Part shown: positions 1-8,237 of the stretch, piece after piece
Layout of the letters: each line of letters opens with the position of its first letter
How positions within the stretch are numbered: position 1 is the first letter of the stretch
DNA from: a virus
Virus record (IMG/VR): IMGVR_UViG_3300049427_000004
Span: 62,001-126,000 of that record
Length of the DNA stretch: 64,000 bases
Reading direction: 5' to 3' (one strand)
The notes under the pieces: generated by a model
What the model saw: the letters and a program-made list of their open reading frames with translations, nothing else
What the model was told of the DNA's origin: nothing
Databases searched by the model: none
Position numbers and translations under genes: made by a program

Positions 1-270
1 GATAATTTCTTCTCTAGATTTACCTAGCAGATCAAGGCAATGGTTGAGTAAAGTTAAATCAGAATGCTCTTCTTTTCTACAAAATCCACAACTGGTCTCC
101 TGACTCCATCGGGAGCCTTCTGGAGTGTATCCCTCTTCCTCTCGTCTATATCCTTCTGATTCAGCACATTTGTCACTACACCAGTGTTCACCACATTCGC
201 AGCCTACGTAATCACCACAATCAGGAAACGTATCGCTACATTTACTACACGCATACCAATCTACTCCCAT
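1..270 (-). CDS. Cysteine-rich protein, C-terminus outside window
   Basis: Open from the ATG at 270 to the window edge (90 codons, no stop reached). An AGGAGA site lies upstream of the start. The N-terminal 50 residues carry many CxxC-type pairs (ACSKC, GCECG, WCSDKC) and a later CGFC, so this is probably a zinc-binding protein. Family not recognised. Last gene of a minus-strand run in this window. Confidence 0.6.
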   Translation of the reverse strand, partial: MGVDWYACSKCSDTFPDCGDYVGCECGEHWCSDKCAESEGYRREEEGYTPEGSRWSQETSCGFCRKEEHSDLTLLNHCLDLLGKSREEII

Positions 271-319
271 TTACCTATCTCCTCTCATATTTACCTAATA
301 AACTTCCAGTTTCAATGCC

Positions 320-808
320 TTAATAATTGTACATTTTCCAAATTACATCCATTCTGTTCTTATCATTAATCTCTGAATTATTTAAAACATCTTCAACTTT
401 TTTATTTTTATTAATAACCAAGAATAGATCTCCAAACTCATTCTCATATGTATTTTGACATTCATTTGAGTAATCCAATTCGCCTTCCCATGGCACATAG
501 AAATCTTCACTAGTACCATCCTCGTAATGAACACCAACTGAGACAATATCTCTGGATTGTGTTATGCGTTCAAATTTATTCATCTCCCATTCTTCTTGAT
601 CAAATGGCAGATATGATATATTATCATTCCTATTTATTGAAAGTGAAAAGTGTTCACAGCATCTCATTTTGCTAACTGAATTTACTGCAATCCTTCGAAT
701 GCTGTCTTTGATTTCATCAATATGCAGATGACCTATTGACTTGCAGTCAATGGACATCACCTCGCAATTTTCAAACCCTAAATCGATATTTTTTATTTGT
801 TTAAACAA
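320..808 (-). CDS. Hypothetical protein, 162 aa
   Basis: TTG start chosen because AGGAGG lies about 10 bases upstream. No signal peptide or membrane segment. The second half is acidic and rich in Asn, Glu and Asp. Function unknown; it follows the metallopeptidase-like gene with a gap of about 45 bases and is probably co-transcribed. Confidence 0.65.
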   Translation of the reverse strand: MFKQIKNIDLGFENCEVMSIDCKSIGHLHIDEIKDSIRRIAVNSVSKMRCCEHFSLSINRNDNISYLPFDQEEWEMNKFERITQSRDIVSVGVHYEDGTSEDFYVPWEGELDYSNECQNTYENEFGDLFLVINKNKKVEDVLNNSEINDKNRMDVIWKMYNY

Positions 809-853
809 TATTTATTAGCCTCCTTTTTCCTCATAAATGTCAAGTTTCATTGC

Positions 854-1405
854 TTATTCTTCAAGCTTCTTAAGTACTACTGGAAACATAAAGGTTGCAA
901 ATTTCTCCGAATATAGCTCTTGAAAATGATACTTATGTTCTGCATTAATTTCCGAATTACCTTTGAATATGATGTCTAGGAAATGATTGTTGATCTCATC
1001 TAATTTTAGAATACTTGCATATTCGCCTGAATCTTGTTTAAATTCCTCATAAAGTAGAATATGCCCTAATTCATGAATGAAATTATAAATAAGTAATGTT
1101 CCATCTGAAAATTCAACATCTATAGCTTTGAAAAATGCTAATACTTCTTCATTTGAGCCTGTGTATATTTCATCTCCAAAATATTCAAACATATTGGAGA
1201 ACAGCATAATTTCGTAAGAAAATGACTTATCTCTTTTAGTTTTAGGCCTCTTGACGGACATTTGAGCAAAAGGAGGATTAGATTTATTACTGTCATACCT
1301 CTGCTCTTTAGGATATTCATAAACGCCATAAGTTATATTTGCTTCCTGAAGGATAGGTTTTATTTCTCTTATTTGCTTTAAGACATTATCTAATACTGGT
1401 GTCAC
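854..1405 (-). CDS. ImmA/IrrE-like zinc metallopeptidase
   Basis: 183 aa, GTG start behind GAGGGG. It has a gluzincin motif HELGH at residues 111-115, preceded by a hydrophobic stretch, and a likely third zinc ligand Glu about 50 residues later (LYSEKFATFMF, around residue 167). This arrangement is typical of ImmA/IrrE proteins, which in mobile elements cleave Cro/CI-type repressors to trigger induction. No XRE repressor is directly adjacent, so the substrate is unknown. The order HExxH...ExxFA is visible in the sequence; the repressor-cleaving role is inferred from the family. Confidence 0.65.
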   Translation of the reverse strand: MTPVLDNVLKQIREIKPILQEANITYGVYEYPKEQRYDSNKSNPPFAQMSVKRPKTKRDKSFSYEIMLFSNMFEYFGDEIYTGSNEEVLAFFKAIDVEFSDGTLLIYNFIHELGHILLYEEFKQDSGEYASILKLDEINNHFLDIIFKGNSEINAEHKYHFQELYSEKFATFMFPVVLKKLEE

Positions 1406-1445
1406 TCGATCCCCTCTTTCTAATCCATATGAAAGACAAATTTTA

Positions 1446-1577
1446 TCACCTAAAAATAAGAAACAATCCTCCTGCTGATATTGCGGTAAAAAGGAATCCT
1501 AAAAACAAACCTTCTAATAATCCCTTGGCATGAGCTTGATGTTCGGTGAAAGTCCAATCTTCTATTTTCTTAATCAA
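1446..1577 (-). CDS. Small single-span membrane protein, 43 aa
   Basis: TTG start with GGAGGAG upstream; the start overlaps the stop of the preceding gene (TTGA), indicating translational coupling. A short polar N-terminus is followed by about 22 hydrophobic residues and an Arg end. Function unknown. Confidence 0.55.
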   Translation of the reverse strand: MIKKIEDWTFTEHQAHAKGLLEGLFLGFLFTAISAGGLFLIFR

Positions 1578-1762
1578 ACAAACTCCTCCATTCCACGCCA
1601 TAATACGTGATCATCTTCAACACATCTAAAATACTCATTCAGGGGTGCATGATCATTCAACGAACATGAAATTCGATCTCCCCAATATTCACTTACGTTC
1701 ATGGCAACTAATACATCAGCAATAGATTCTCTGCCATAACTGTCTACACATATAATCTTCAT
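1574..1762 (-). CDS. Hypothetical protein, 62 aa
   Basis: ATG with AAAGGAGATG upstream. Small acidic protein beginning MKIICVDSYGRES. Unrecognised. Coupled by overlap to the 43-aa membrane protein. Confidence 0.6.
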   Translation of the reverse strand: MKIICVDSYGRESIADVLVAMNVSEYWGDRISCSLNDHAPLNEYFRCVEDDHVLWRGMEEFV

Positions 1763-1790
1763 AAGTGCATCTCCTTTTAAAATTGATGAT

Positions 1791-2006
1791 TCAACGCCTC
1801 TTCTTCATACGACCAACATAATCCAAGGCAATAAATACCCAAAAGAAACTCCACAAAATTATCTTATTTCTAATTCCGATATTAAACACTTCTGAGTCGT
1901 CCTTGGTGGTTCGTTTAAAATGCCAACTTAGAATGCTCATAACGATCCAACCAAGGGCAATGTATGCTACTACATTGACTGCAATATTAATTAATATGGA
2001 TATCAT
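1791..2006 (-). CDS. Two-span membrane protein, 71 aa
   Basis: ATG behind TTGGAGAAAG. Hydrophobic segments at about residues 3-25 and 48-62, separated by a charged loop, with a basic C-terminus (GRMKKRR). Holin-like size and topology, but also common for uncharacterised phage membrane proteins. Confidence 0.6.
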   Translation of the reverse strand: MISILINIAVNVVAYIALGWIVMSILSWHFKRTTKDDSEVFNIGIRNKIILWSFFWVFIALDYVGRMKKRR

Positions 2007-2042
2007 ATTTTCACTTTCTCCAATCCTGATAAATGGTTCGAT

Positions 2043-2204
2043 TTATTGGCTTTGATTCGGAAAGAAACTATCTAACTTGCTATGTTCTTCGCAAGCTACC
2101 ACTGGTATGAAGGTATCTTTAGCATTTTCGCTTTCGTAGTGTCCATAAGTACAACCGCTAACCGTTGCTTCATTTTGACACTTTCCATAATTGCATCTTT
2201 CCAT
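2043..2204 (-). CDS. Small zinc-binding-like protein, 53 aa
   Basis: ATG with CAGGAGGAATT upstream. Four cysteines in CNYGKCQ, GCTYGH and ACEEH suggest one zinc site. Function unknown. Confidence 0.55.
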   Translation of the reverse strand: MERCNYGKCQNEATVSGCTYGHYESENAKDTFIPVVACEEHSKLDSFFPNQSQ

Positions 2205-2265
2205 TTTTAATTCCTCCTGTTTTTCCGATGAAAAGTTAGTTTTATGCTCTATAAAGTCTTTACAT

Positions 2266-2460
2266 TTAAACTTTCTCTGTCTTCCTTTTCATAACATATT
2301 TAACTACCATGTAAGCACCAAAGAATATAACTACGTAGGATATGGAACCAGACAATTCAATAACTGTATGAAGTAGCGGATGTGCGTCTGCCCACTTCCA
2401 GAAATAAAAAGTCTCCATGTTACTTTCTTTACCGAGATCACCAATCAATTTTTCTAACAT
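2266..2460 (-). CDS. Small membrane protein, 64 aa
   Basis: ATG with GAGGAGG about 7 bases upstream. One transmembrane segment around residues 33-55 followed by a basic tail (KYVMKRKTEKV). Unrecognised. Confidence 0.6.
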   Translation of the reverse strand: MLEKLIGDLGKESNMETFYFWKWADAHPLLHTVIELSGSISYVVIFFGAYMVVKYVMKRKTEKV

Positions 2461-2567
2461 TTAATAATCCTCCTCATTATCTCTTGATAACAACTCAATG
2501 AGGATATATTCTGTTGTGATTAAGAGAAAATGAGTACTGTAACTGAGTCGATCAATTCATATGTATT

Positions 2568-2885
2568 TTATATTTTTACTTTTTTACGTTCTTCTAATGT
2601 CTTCAAATAATAATCTTGATTCAAGCAGCCTCTACTTATCAACTCATCGACCATTGCTATGTATGTTGGTGCGTTATTCAAGTATTTAATACCTTTGTTA
2701 CCCTCTCTACGTTCGCAGAGATGAATACAATTCAGTAAGTGACTGTCCTCCATATTATGTGGTTCATAAACCACTCCAGTTGATGTTGTCCATGTGGCTT
2801 TTTTCTTTTGATTGAATTGATTAAACTTTGGATATTTACTACCATCAAGCATCCTATCTATGTAATGATCGGCTATTTCTCCCAT
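2568..2885 (-). CDS. Hypothetical protein, 105 aa
   Basis: ATG with GGAGG upstream. Contains a motif-like stretch HLLNCIHLCERREGNKGIKYL. Cytosolic by composition. Family not recognised with certainty. Separated by about 110 bases from the next gene downstream. Confidence 0.6.
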   Translation of the reverse strand: MGEIADHYIDRMLDGSKYPKFNQFNQKKKATWTTSTGVVYEPHNMEDSHLLNCIHLCERREGNKGIKYLNNAPTYIAMVDELISRGCLNQDYYLKTLEERKKVKI

Positions 2886-2939
2886 GTGATTAAAGATCCC
2901 TCCTTTCTATGGGTAATGAATGATGACTTTCAAGGACAG

Positions 2940-3164
2940 TTAATGACTCAAATGTTCATGCATTCCTTGACTAAAACAAGCAGCAGGATCATCGTCATAT
3001 CTTGGATGTTCATCTAGGAAATTAATTGCTGCATTCACACAATCATCAATTGTGAAACCTTGTAACAAATAATAAGATACATCACTTTCAATTGAGTCGA
3101 AATCCCTGTCATTAACTGAGTATGGATACTTTTCCGTTAAGACATCATATAACGTTTTCCTCAA
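2940..3164 (-). CDS. Hypothetical protein, 74 aa
   Basis: TTG start with GGGGTGAG upstream. Acidic, helical small protein. Unrecognised. Confidence 0.6.
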   Translation of the reverse strand: MRKTLYDVLTEKYPYSVNDRDFDSIESDVSYYLLQGFTIDDCVNAAINFLDEHPRYDDDPAACFSQGMHEHLSH

Positions 3165-3203
3165 TAACTCACCCCATAGTAAATAATTTTCATTGCCTAT
3201 GCA

Positions 3204-3437
3204 TTAGTCTCCAACTGGCTTAAATTCCTTTATGTAATCCACTTTAAGAGAATCACCCTCGCGAACACGATAGTGATTCATATGGCGTTCTAGAGCTTTA
3301 TGCGCTGCCTCAGAACTAACATCCTCGATAAACTTGTGAATGTTGATATTTTCTTCATCCACTTCTGTATGAATGATATTTGTTGTTACTTTTACATCTT
3401 TTATATCTTTATGTGTAATGGAAACTTCGTACTTCAT
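3204..3437 (-). CDS. Hypothetical protein, 77 aa
   Basis: The ATG at 3437 is preferred over an upstream start because GGAGTTGAGAAG lies just before it. Beta-rich start (KYEVSITHKDI) then a helical acidic middle. Overlaps the end of the upstream 54-aa gene region without a gap. Confidence 0.6.
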   Translation of the reverse strand: MKYEVSITHKDIKDVKVTTNIIHTEVDEENINIHKFIEDVSSEAAHKALERHMNHYRVREGDSLKVDYIKEFKPVGD

Positions 3438-3450
3438 CTTCTCAACTCCT

Positions 3451-3615
3451 TTAGTAATCAATCATCTCTTCTCGGCCATTTTCAGTCAAAGCAAGATGTT
3501 CATCATATTTGAATTCTCTGGCTTTGTAGTCTTTCTTTGGCTTAGTGAATTTACCACTTGTGAATTTACGATCCTTCTGCATATATTGTTTCTTATTACG
3601 TTCGTCTTGTTTCAT
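3451..3615 (-). CDS. Hypothetical basic protein, 54 aa
   Basis: ATG with GGGAGGAAAT upstream. Lys/Arg-rich first 35 residues, acidic end. Lies between the nucleotidase and the 77-aa gene in the same direction. Unrecognised. Confidence 0.55.
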   Translation of the reverse strand: MKQDERNKKQYMQKDRKFTSGKFTKPKKDYKAREFKYDEHLALTENGREEMIDY

Positions 3616-3624
3616 ATTTCCTCC

Positions 3625-4152
3625 CTAGACTCCAAAAAAGTTAGCAATGTCATTCCAGTTTTTCACTCGCTTAAAACGATTTTCATCTTTATTATGAGAA
3701 GCATCAAAAAGAAGTTTATTATCTCCCTTAAAGGTCTCTAAGTTGTGAGGCGCATCATCGATTAGGCTATCAGCCAAACAAATGCTTTTATTAACTGCAT
3801 AGACTACATTCTCTCTTTTTATGAATGGAAAATGTGTTTTGATCCATTTTGCTTTTGCAGGAATAACAGAAGCATTCCTTGCTGCTGTGACAATAAAGAC
3901 GTCATATTTTTCAGTAAGTTTTTTTACAATTTCTTGTGAGCCGTGAATCACAGGTAGGTTTTCAAACATATCTGGAGTTAGCATCTGATAAATCTTCTTC
4001 CCACACTCAGGCCTTGTAAGTACATGCCAATCCCACATCGTAATATCAGACACGTTTAAAGTATCATTGTATGTATTGTTATATCTATCAACCCAAGGTG
4101 TAATTAAATCAGCTAAGACATGATCTTGATCAACACAAATTCTTTCTTTCAC
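3625..4152 (-). CDS. 5'(3')-deoxyribonucleotidase-like HAD phosphatase
   Basis: 175 aa, GTG start behind GGAGGTTAAAA. The N-terminus carries a HAD-type motif I (ICVDQDHVLAD, the two catalytic Asp near residues 7 and 9), then VFIVTAARN as motif II and ICLADSLIDDAPHN as motif IV, the order of the NT5C nucleotidases. It would remove phosphate from deoxynucleoside monophosphates. It sits directly downstream of a guanylate kinase and near an Nmad1-like gene, which together suggest a phage nucleotide-pool or nucleotide-modification module. Confidence 0.8.
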   Translation of the reverse strand: MKERICVDQDHVLADLITPWVDRYNNTYNDTLNVSDITMWDWHVLTRPECGKKIYQMLTPDMFENLPVIHGSQEIVKKLTEKYDVFIVTAARNASVIPAKAKWIKTHFPFIKRENVVYAVNKSICLADSLIDDAPHNLETFKGDNKLLFDASHNKDENRFKRVKNWNDIANFFGV

Positions 4153-4154
4153 TT

Positions 4155-4685
4155 TTAACCTCCAATAATATCTCTGACATCCTCAACAGCATCCTCTAGA
4201 AATCCTAGTTTGTTTGTCACAACATAGTCATAGTACACAAGATTATTAACTTCATCGTCGTATGTTTTAAGACGTTTAGATATATCTTCTTCTGTATCTC
4301 CTCGTTGTCTCATATTGGACTCTACTGTTTCACGATCACAATAAATGAAAATTGACACGCAATTACTATGTATAGCTTTCATTTGACGCATTCCTTTGTT
4401 ATCACAGATGAAAAATGTATCGCCTTTTCCTAATTTGGATTCATATTCTTCACGAGTTACTCCATAAAAATTTCCACTATAATTTGTATGTTCAATCAGT
4501 CCATTATTATTGAGCAGTCTATCGAATTCAGATTGTTCTATGAAGATATAATCTACTCCATCAATTTCACCTTCGCGTGGCTTTCTGGTTGTGAAAGAAA
4601 CAATTTCTCGATCCATGATAGATCGTAGGACTGTTGTTTTGCCTGAACCAGATGCTCCTGAAACTAAGATTAGCTTATTCTGCAA
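4155..4685 (-). CDS. gmk: Guanylate kinase
   Basis: About 176-179 aa. P-loop GASGSGKT near the N-terminus, followed by the GMP-binding signature FTTRKPREGEIDGVDY and the ...NYSGNFYGV segment of guanylate kinases. It would convert GMP or dGMP to the diphosphate. Start uncertain: GTG at 4694 has AAAGG too close, so the TTG at 4685, with GGGTGA at normal spacing, is preferred. Its end is 2 bases from the nucleotidase start. Confidence 0.82.
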   Translation of the reverse strand: MQNKLILVSGASGSGKTTVLRSIMDREIVSFTTRKPREGEIDGVDYIFIEQSEFDRLLNNNGLIEHTNYSGNFYGVTREEYESKLGKGDTFFICDNKGMRQMKAIHSNCVSIFIYCDRETVESNMRQRGDTEEDISKRLKTYDDEVNNLVYYDYVVTNKLGFLEDAVEDVRDIIGG

Positions 4686-4690
4686 GAAGT

Positions 4691-5446
4691 TCACCCTTTC
4701 ATTTGTGAGATGATATTAGAAATGTCAACACTATCATCATAATTAACCTCATAATATCTGTTGTTTAAATTAATTTGCAGGACTAAGCTTCTCGATATTC
4801 TATATTGCCTTGCAATTACTTTTTGATAATAACCTAACTTAAGCAACTTCTTTATTTCTTTGACTTGAACATTGGTGAGAACAGCATCACTTCTCTTATT
4901 TTTTCTGTTATCGATATAAGGGATTTCGATGTCATCATCTGACATAACACTAGTCCAACTAATATTATTGTTGATTGAATTGATTGCACTTCTTGATACA
5001 TTAAAATGTTCAGCAATTTTATGTTGCTTGAAACCCTGTTTTAATAGCTTTCGTATCTTCTTGACCGATTCTTCATTCAATATTGACTGTGCGCACTCTC
5101 CCCCCACTGGAGTCAAACCAATTTGATGTTGATGTTGTGAATTTTCAGATAGAGACATACCTTCCAAATTGTTCATAAGATTATTTAACTTGTTACCATC
5201 AATATGGTTGACACTCTCATATTTTACTAATTCATTTACTCCAAAATAATAGGCGAACAATACTTGATGAAGATACACTTTTTTACTATTGATACTTAAT
5301 TGAACGTATCCATTCTTGCCAACATATCCTATTGAACGCCTTTTTTTGTTAACAAGTTTCCCATTTTCAACAATATATTGGCAGCTATCTATCAAGTCTA
5401 AATATAAATTAACTGTTTTTATCGTACTTTCTTTAATTCTTTTCAT
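4691..5446 (-). CDS. HNH homing endonuclease with two HTH repeats
   Basis: 251 aa. The HNH core is readable at about residues 60-105 (LHQVLFAYYFG..., VNHIDGNKLNN, NNLEGMSLSENSQHQH), as in free-standing phage HNH endonucleases. Two related helix-turn-helix modules follow (KIAEHFNVSRSAINSI and VIARQYRISRSLVLQI). It overlaps the gene upstream by 14 bases and the guanylate kinase downstream by 4 bases or less, so it looks like a mobile gene inserted into a nucleotide-metabolism operon without interrupting either neighbour. Confidence 0.75.
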   Translation of the reverse strand: MKRIKESTIKTVNLYLDLIDSCQYIVENGKLVNKKRRSIGYVGKNGYVQLSINSKKVYLHQVLFAYYFGVNELVKYESVNHIDGNKLNNLMNNLEGMSLSENSQHQHQIGLTPVGGECAQSILNEESVKKIRKLLKQGFKQHKIAEHFNVSRSAINSINNNISWTSVMSDDDIEIPYIDNRKNKRSDAVLTNVQVKEIKKLLKLGYYQKVIARQYRISRSLVLQINLNNRYYEVNYDDSVDISNIISQMKG

Positions 5447-5717
5447 TGGTTTCCTTTTTCAATTCAGTAAGCAATAGCATTGCATATCCACACAAGTCAA
5501 GACAGGTATCTTCTGAACTTTCTTTAACTTTTATTTCAGATCCTTTTATAATGTTCTTCAGACGTTTAATCTTATCGTCCATACGCATTACGCCAGAAAC
5601 GATGCCATACTCCTTGTATGATTCACTGAAAGAAGATCCATAATCATGATCTTTCTTAATCAATAATTCAATTACTTCTTGACCTACTTCGCGAATCCAT
5701 TCTTCTTGAGTTTTCAA
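5433..5717 (-). CDS. Nmad1/DUF1599-like protein
   Basis: 94 aa, TTG start with AGGTG upstream. Contains KKDHDYGSSF, a DKIKRLKN segment and ESSEDTCLDLCGYAMLLLTEL, the core pattern of nucleotide-modification-associated domain 1 (DUF1599) proteins common in phages. MazG-like all-alpha fold expected, possibly acting on nucleotides. Adjacent kinase and nucleotidase support such a role. Confidence 0.7.
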   Translation of the reverse strand: MKTQEEWIREVGQEVIELLIKKDHDYGSSFSESYKEYGIVSGVMRMDDKIKRLKNIIKGSEIKVKESSEDTCLDLCGYAMLLLTELKKETNEKN

Positions 5718-5725
5718 ATATACAC

Positions 5726-6295
5726 CTAGCTTTCATTTTTCTTTATTACTTTTACCACTAATTTTTTTCTACCAAACTCCAGCGCCTCTTCAACTGTTTC
5801 CATATAAATATCTAATTTACCAGCCTTAATTGCCCCTCCACGGTCTTCACAGACGAATGTGGTGTCAAAGTAAGGTACGAATAGCTCAGTGCCAAATGGC
5901 ATTGATTTTGGGCAAGCAGCTGTGTGCATTGCTTTGGTTTTAACTCCACTCGCAGTGATACCATAGCCCTTTTCACCTTTGCGCTTTTGTGTGCTCTCAT
6001 ATCCGTTTGTGTAAGCCGTTAAAACATATATTTCAAAGCCCTTTTCATCCTCAAACCTGAGAATTTTGACCTCTGATTTAACTTTTAAGTCTAATCTCTC
6101 TTTAAGAAAACCTCTTTTTATTGCATTATGTATTTTCACATTTCTTTTTTTAATACCCTCGATCAATTGAACAGTGAATATAGATGAATCTTTATATGTA
6201 TGTGTATTTGCCTCAATACTCACATTGCTGGTTTTAACATCTGAGAATGAAGTTAAGACAACCAACAGGAATATTGAAAGAATAACTCTTCCCAT
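5726..6295 (-). CDS. Secreted 3D-domain (double-psi barrel) protein
   Basis: 189 aa, ATG behind TAGGAGGTATGA. Hydrophobic N-terminus (residues 3-18) looks like a signal peptide or anchor. The C-terminal 100 residues match the 3D domain: TAYTNGYES, YGITASGVKT, PFGTELFVPYF, FVCEDRGGAIKAGKLDIYMET. Family members (YabE, YocH, YuiC) remodel peptidoglycan. It could help phage entry, exit or cell-wall changes; the substrate is not shown by sequence. Confidence 0.78.
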   Translation of the reverse strand: MGRVILSIFLLVVLTSFSDVKTSNVSIEANTHTYKDSSIFTVQLIEGIKKRNVKIHNAIKRGFLKERLDLKVKSEVKILRFEDEKGFEIYVLTAYTNGYESTQKRKGEKGYGITASGVKTKAMHTAACPKSMPFGTELFVPYFDTTFVCEDRGGAIKAGKLDIYMETVEEALEFGRKKLVVKVIKKNES

Positions 6296-6328
6296 TCATA
6301 CCTCCTAGATATTCGTATTAATAAAGAT

Positions 6329-6368
6329 ACCTCCAGAGTATTGCTTATTATGACTTTCCTCTGGAGGT
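6329..6368 (-). terminator. Hairpin between operons
   Basis: A 10-bp perfect inverted repeat ACCTCCAGAG / CTCTGGAGGT with a 20-base loop. It lies between the stop of the 6393 gene and the start of the 3D-domain gene. No good U-run follows, so it may be a weak terminator or a processing site. Confidence 0.4.
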
Positions 6369-6392
6369 TGACTGTATAACTTATTAATTTAA

Positions 6393-6773
6393 TTATTCTT
6401 CCACTTCTACTGACCCTATCTCTTTAACAATAATTGTAACATTTTCAATTGAAAGATCGTTTGCAATAAGATATTTATGCGCAACTTCAAATTCTGCACT
6501 TTTTGCGTTTTTAGCAACAACCTTTTTGTCTACCAAAATTTCTCGTCTCTTACCTACTACAAGCACGTTATACAATGTTTCCATATTGTCTTCAGTCTCC
6601 TTTTTTAATTTACTTTCATACAAGCGTAAACGTAAATTTTTAATAAAGTTCTGTTCTCTGCTAAGTGGCATAGTATCACTTTCTTTCAAGTAACTTAAAC
6701 CTATTATCACTGTATTGACTGGTAGTGGTTTAGCTAAGCTATGTATATCAGTATTTTTACCTATGATCTCCAT
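6393..6773 (-). CDS. Hypothetical protein, 126 aa
   Basis: ATG at 6773 chosen because GGAGGATTTT precedes it directly. Begins MEIIGKNTDIHSLAKPLPVNT. Unrecognised; bounded by hairpins on both sides, so it may be a monocistronic unit. Confidence 0.6.
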   Translation of the reverse strand: MEIIGKNTDIHSLAKPLPVNTVIIGLSYLKESDTMPLSREQNFIKNLRLRLYESKLKKETEDNMETLYNVLVVGKRREILVDKKVVAKNAKSAEFEVAHKYLIANDLSIENVTIIVKEIGSVEVEE

Positions 6774-6790
6774 AAAATCCTCCAATCATT

Positions 6791-6840
6791 AAAAAACTAG
6801 ACTCTGAAAAGTCAATGTTTATATAGGTTTTTCAGAGTCT
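6791..6840 (-). terminator. Rho-independent terminator
   Basis: A 12-bp stem (AGACTCTGAAAA with TTTTCAGAGTCT) followed on the minus strand by a T-run (A6 at 6791-6796 on plus). It ends transcription of the SSB/ATPase operon. The loop contains one copy of the repeated AAAGTCAATGTTTAT sequence (6808-6822). Confidence 0.8.
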
Positions 6841-6876
6841 GTAAGGCATTAAAATATCTCTTTCATGACCTATGTA

Positions 6877-8133
6877 TTAAACAGTTACTTTAGGTAGTTC
6901 TTTCACATAATTAAGCCCAACGGTTAATTTATCTACGTCTTCAACTTTTCGATAATCTCCCCCAAAGATCTCTTTGAATTTTGGCACAATAACTTTATTA
7001 ATAGTTACACCATCAAACAATTTAATCTCAGCAGTGATTGTTTCAATCAATTCTTTTGCAGTCTCAATCAATGCCTGTGCTTTTTCTTCTTCTTGCTCTT
7101 GCTCAATCTCTTTGATCACTTCTTCAGAAAACGCTTGAGCCTTTTCTTCACGTTGCTCAATCTCAACTTTACGCAATTCCTCAATGGATTCATTACCATC
7201 CAACTGACCTTCAACAGCTTCCTTAAACACATCTACAAACTCTTTGATGCCATAGGGAACTTTTTCAGGAAGATTTACAAAGCGACCACCAGCAATACTG
7301 ATGTAGTTTGACTCACGGAAATACATGAATGTTTGAGACTCATGGAAATTAGTTGCGATCTCTTTACCGCTTTTACTTTCAGCATTTTTCGTGAGCTCTT
7401 TCCCTGTTTTATCAGTAGCTTTAACTTCGTTATGCAAGCAGCAAATCAAGTCAGCCTGAGATTGAAAAACTTTACGACAAGTAGCATTCATCATAAGCTC
7501 GATTGAGTTGTATTTTACTCCATCAATCAATTCAGTAGTTTTCTCTTTAGTCCATGCCAAGTTAATAATACCGTAGCCTGAACCTCGAAGATTATCTACA
7601 GGACGCTTCAACTCATCATAAAGGTTGTTCCAAACGTTCTCCTTGTAGATCTTTGATTCTGATAGCTCTTGAATAGAAGTAAACCCATTGTTTGGATACT
7701 TGATATTCGCTTCGTTTACAATATAAGCTGAAGCACAATCGATTAGTCTATCTACTGTATCGAATCCAATAACTTTTGATGTTCTACCTTCTTTAGATTC
7801 CTGAACCAAACCACCAACAATATCCTTTTTGAAATAAACCCATTTGTCTGCGTCCATCTCGATTTCTGTCTTAACTTTTACCTTTCCGTTTCTACCGATC
7901 TCATCAGGTGCTCTATACTCAGCCATATCGATGAATGATTTCAACTTCCATGATTTATAACCTGTTTCAAAAGCAATTAGCAATCCAGCATCAGGTTCAT
8001 CAGGATACATGTATTCGAGCAGCTCTTTCCAAAGTCGTGTTTTACCAGCTTTATAAGTACCTGCGATAAGAAGAATATACGATTGTAAATCTACACGCGG
8101 AATATTTTGTTTAACATTTTTACGAAATGACAT
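6877..8133 (-). CDS. RecA-fold P-loop ATPase, phage recombination type (Sak4-like)
   Basis: 418 aa. Walker A GTYKAGKT at residues 25-32, a following acidic FETGYKSWKL segment, and a Walker-B-like KVIGFDTVDRLID near residue 120. A long charged, Glu-rich coiled-coil-like region covers about residues 300-370. This matches phage ATP-binding proteins that work with single-strand annealing or as RecA-like (Sak4) recombinases. It follows an SSB-like gene in the same operon, which is the usual pairing. Exact family uncertain. Confidence 0.68.
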   Translation of the reverse strand: MSFRKNVKQNIPRVDLQSYILLIAGTYKAGKTRLWKELLEYMYPDEPDAGLLIAFETGYKSWKLKSFIDMAEYRAPDEIGRNGKVKVKTEIEMDADKWVYFKKDIVGGLVQESKEGRTSKVIGFDTVDRLIDCASAYIVNEANIKYPNNGFTSIQELSESKIYKENVWNNLYDELKRPVDNLRGSGYGIINLAWTKEKTTELIDGVKYNSIELMMNATCRKVFQSQADLICCLHNEVKATDKTGKELTKNAESKSGKEIATNFHESQTFMYFRESNYISIAGGRFVNLPEKVPYGIKEFVDVFKEAVEGQLDGNESIEELRKVEIEQREEKAQAFSEEVIKEIEQEQEEEKAQALIETAKELIETITAEIKLFDGVTINKVIVPKFKEIFGGDYRKVEDVDKLTVGLNYVKELPKVTV

Positions 8134-8237
8134 TTTTATTAAATCTCTCCCTTAAGTTAAGTTTTTTTGTCTGCACCTATTTCTAGATGCAGAACGTATT
8201 ATATGTATTTCATTTTTTATTAATATGTATTTAATTA

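Noticed and set aside
184-369. 61-aa plus-strand frame at the left edge
   Set aside because: It is antisense to a cysteine-rich minus-strand gene with a clear ribosome site.
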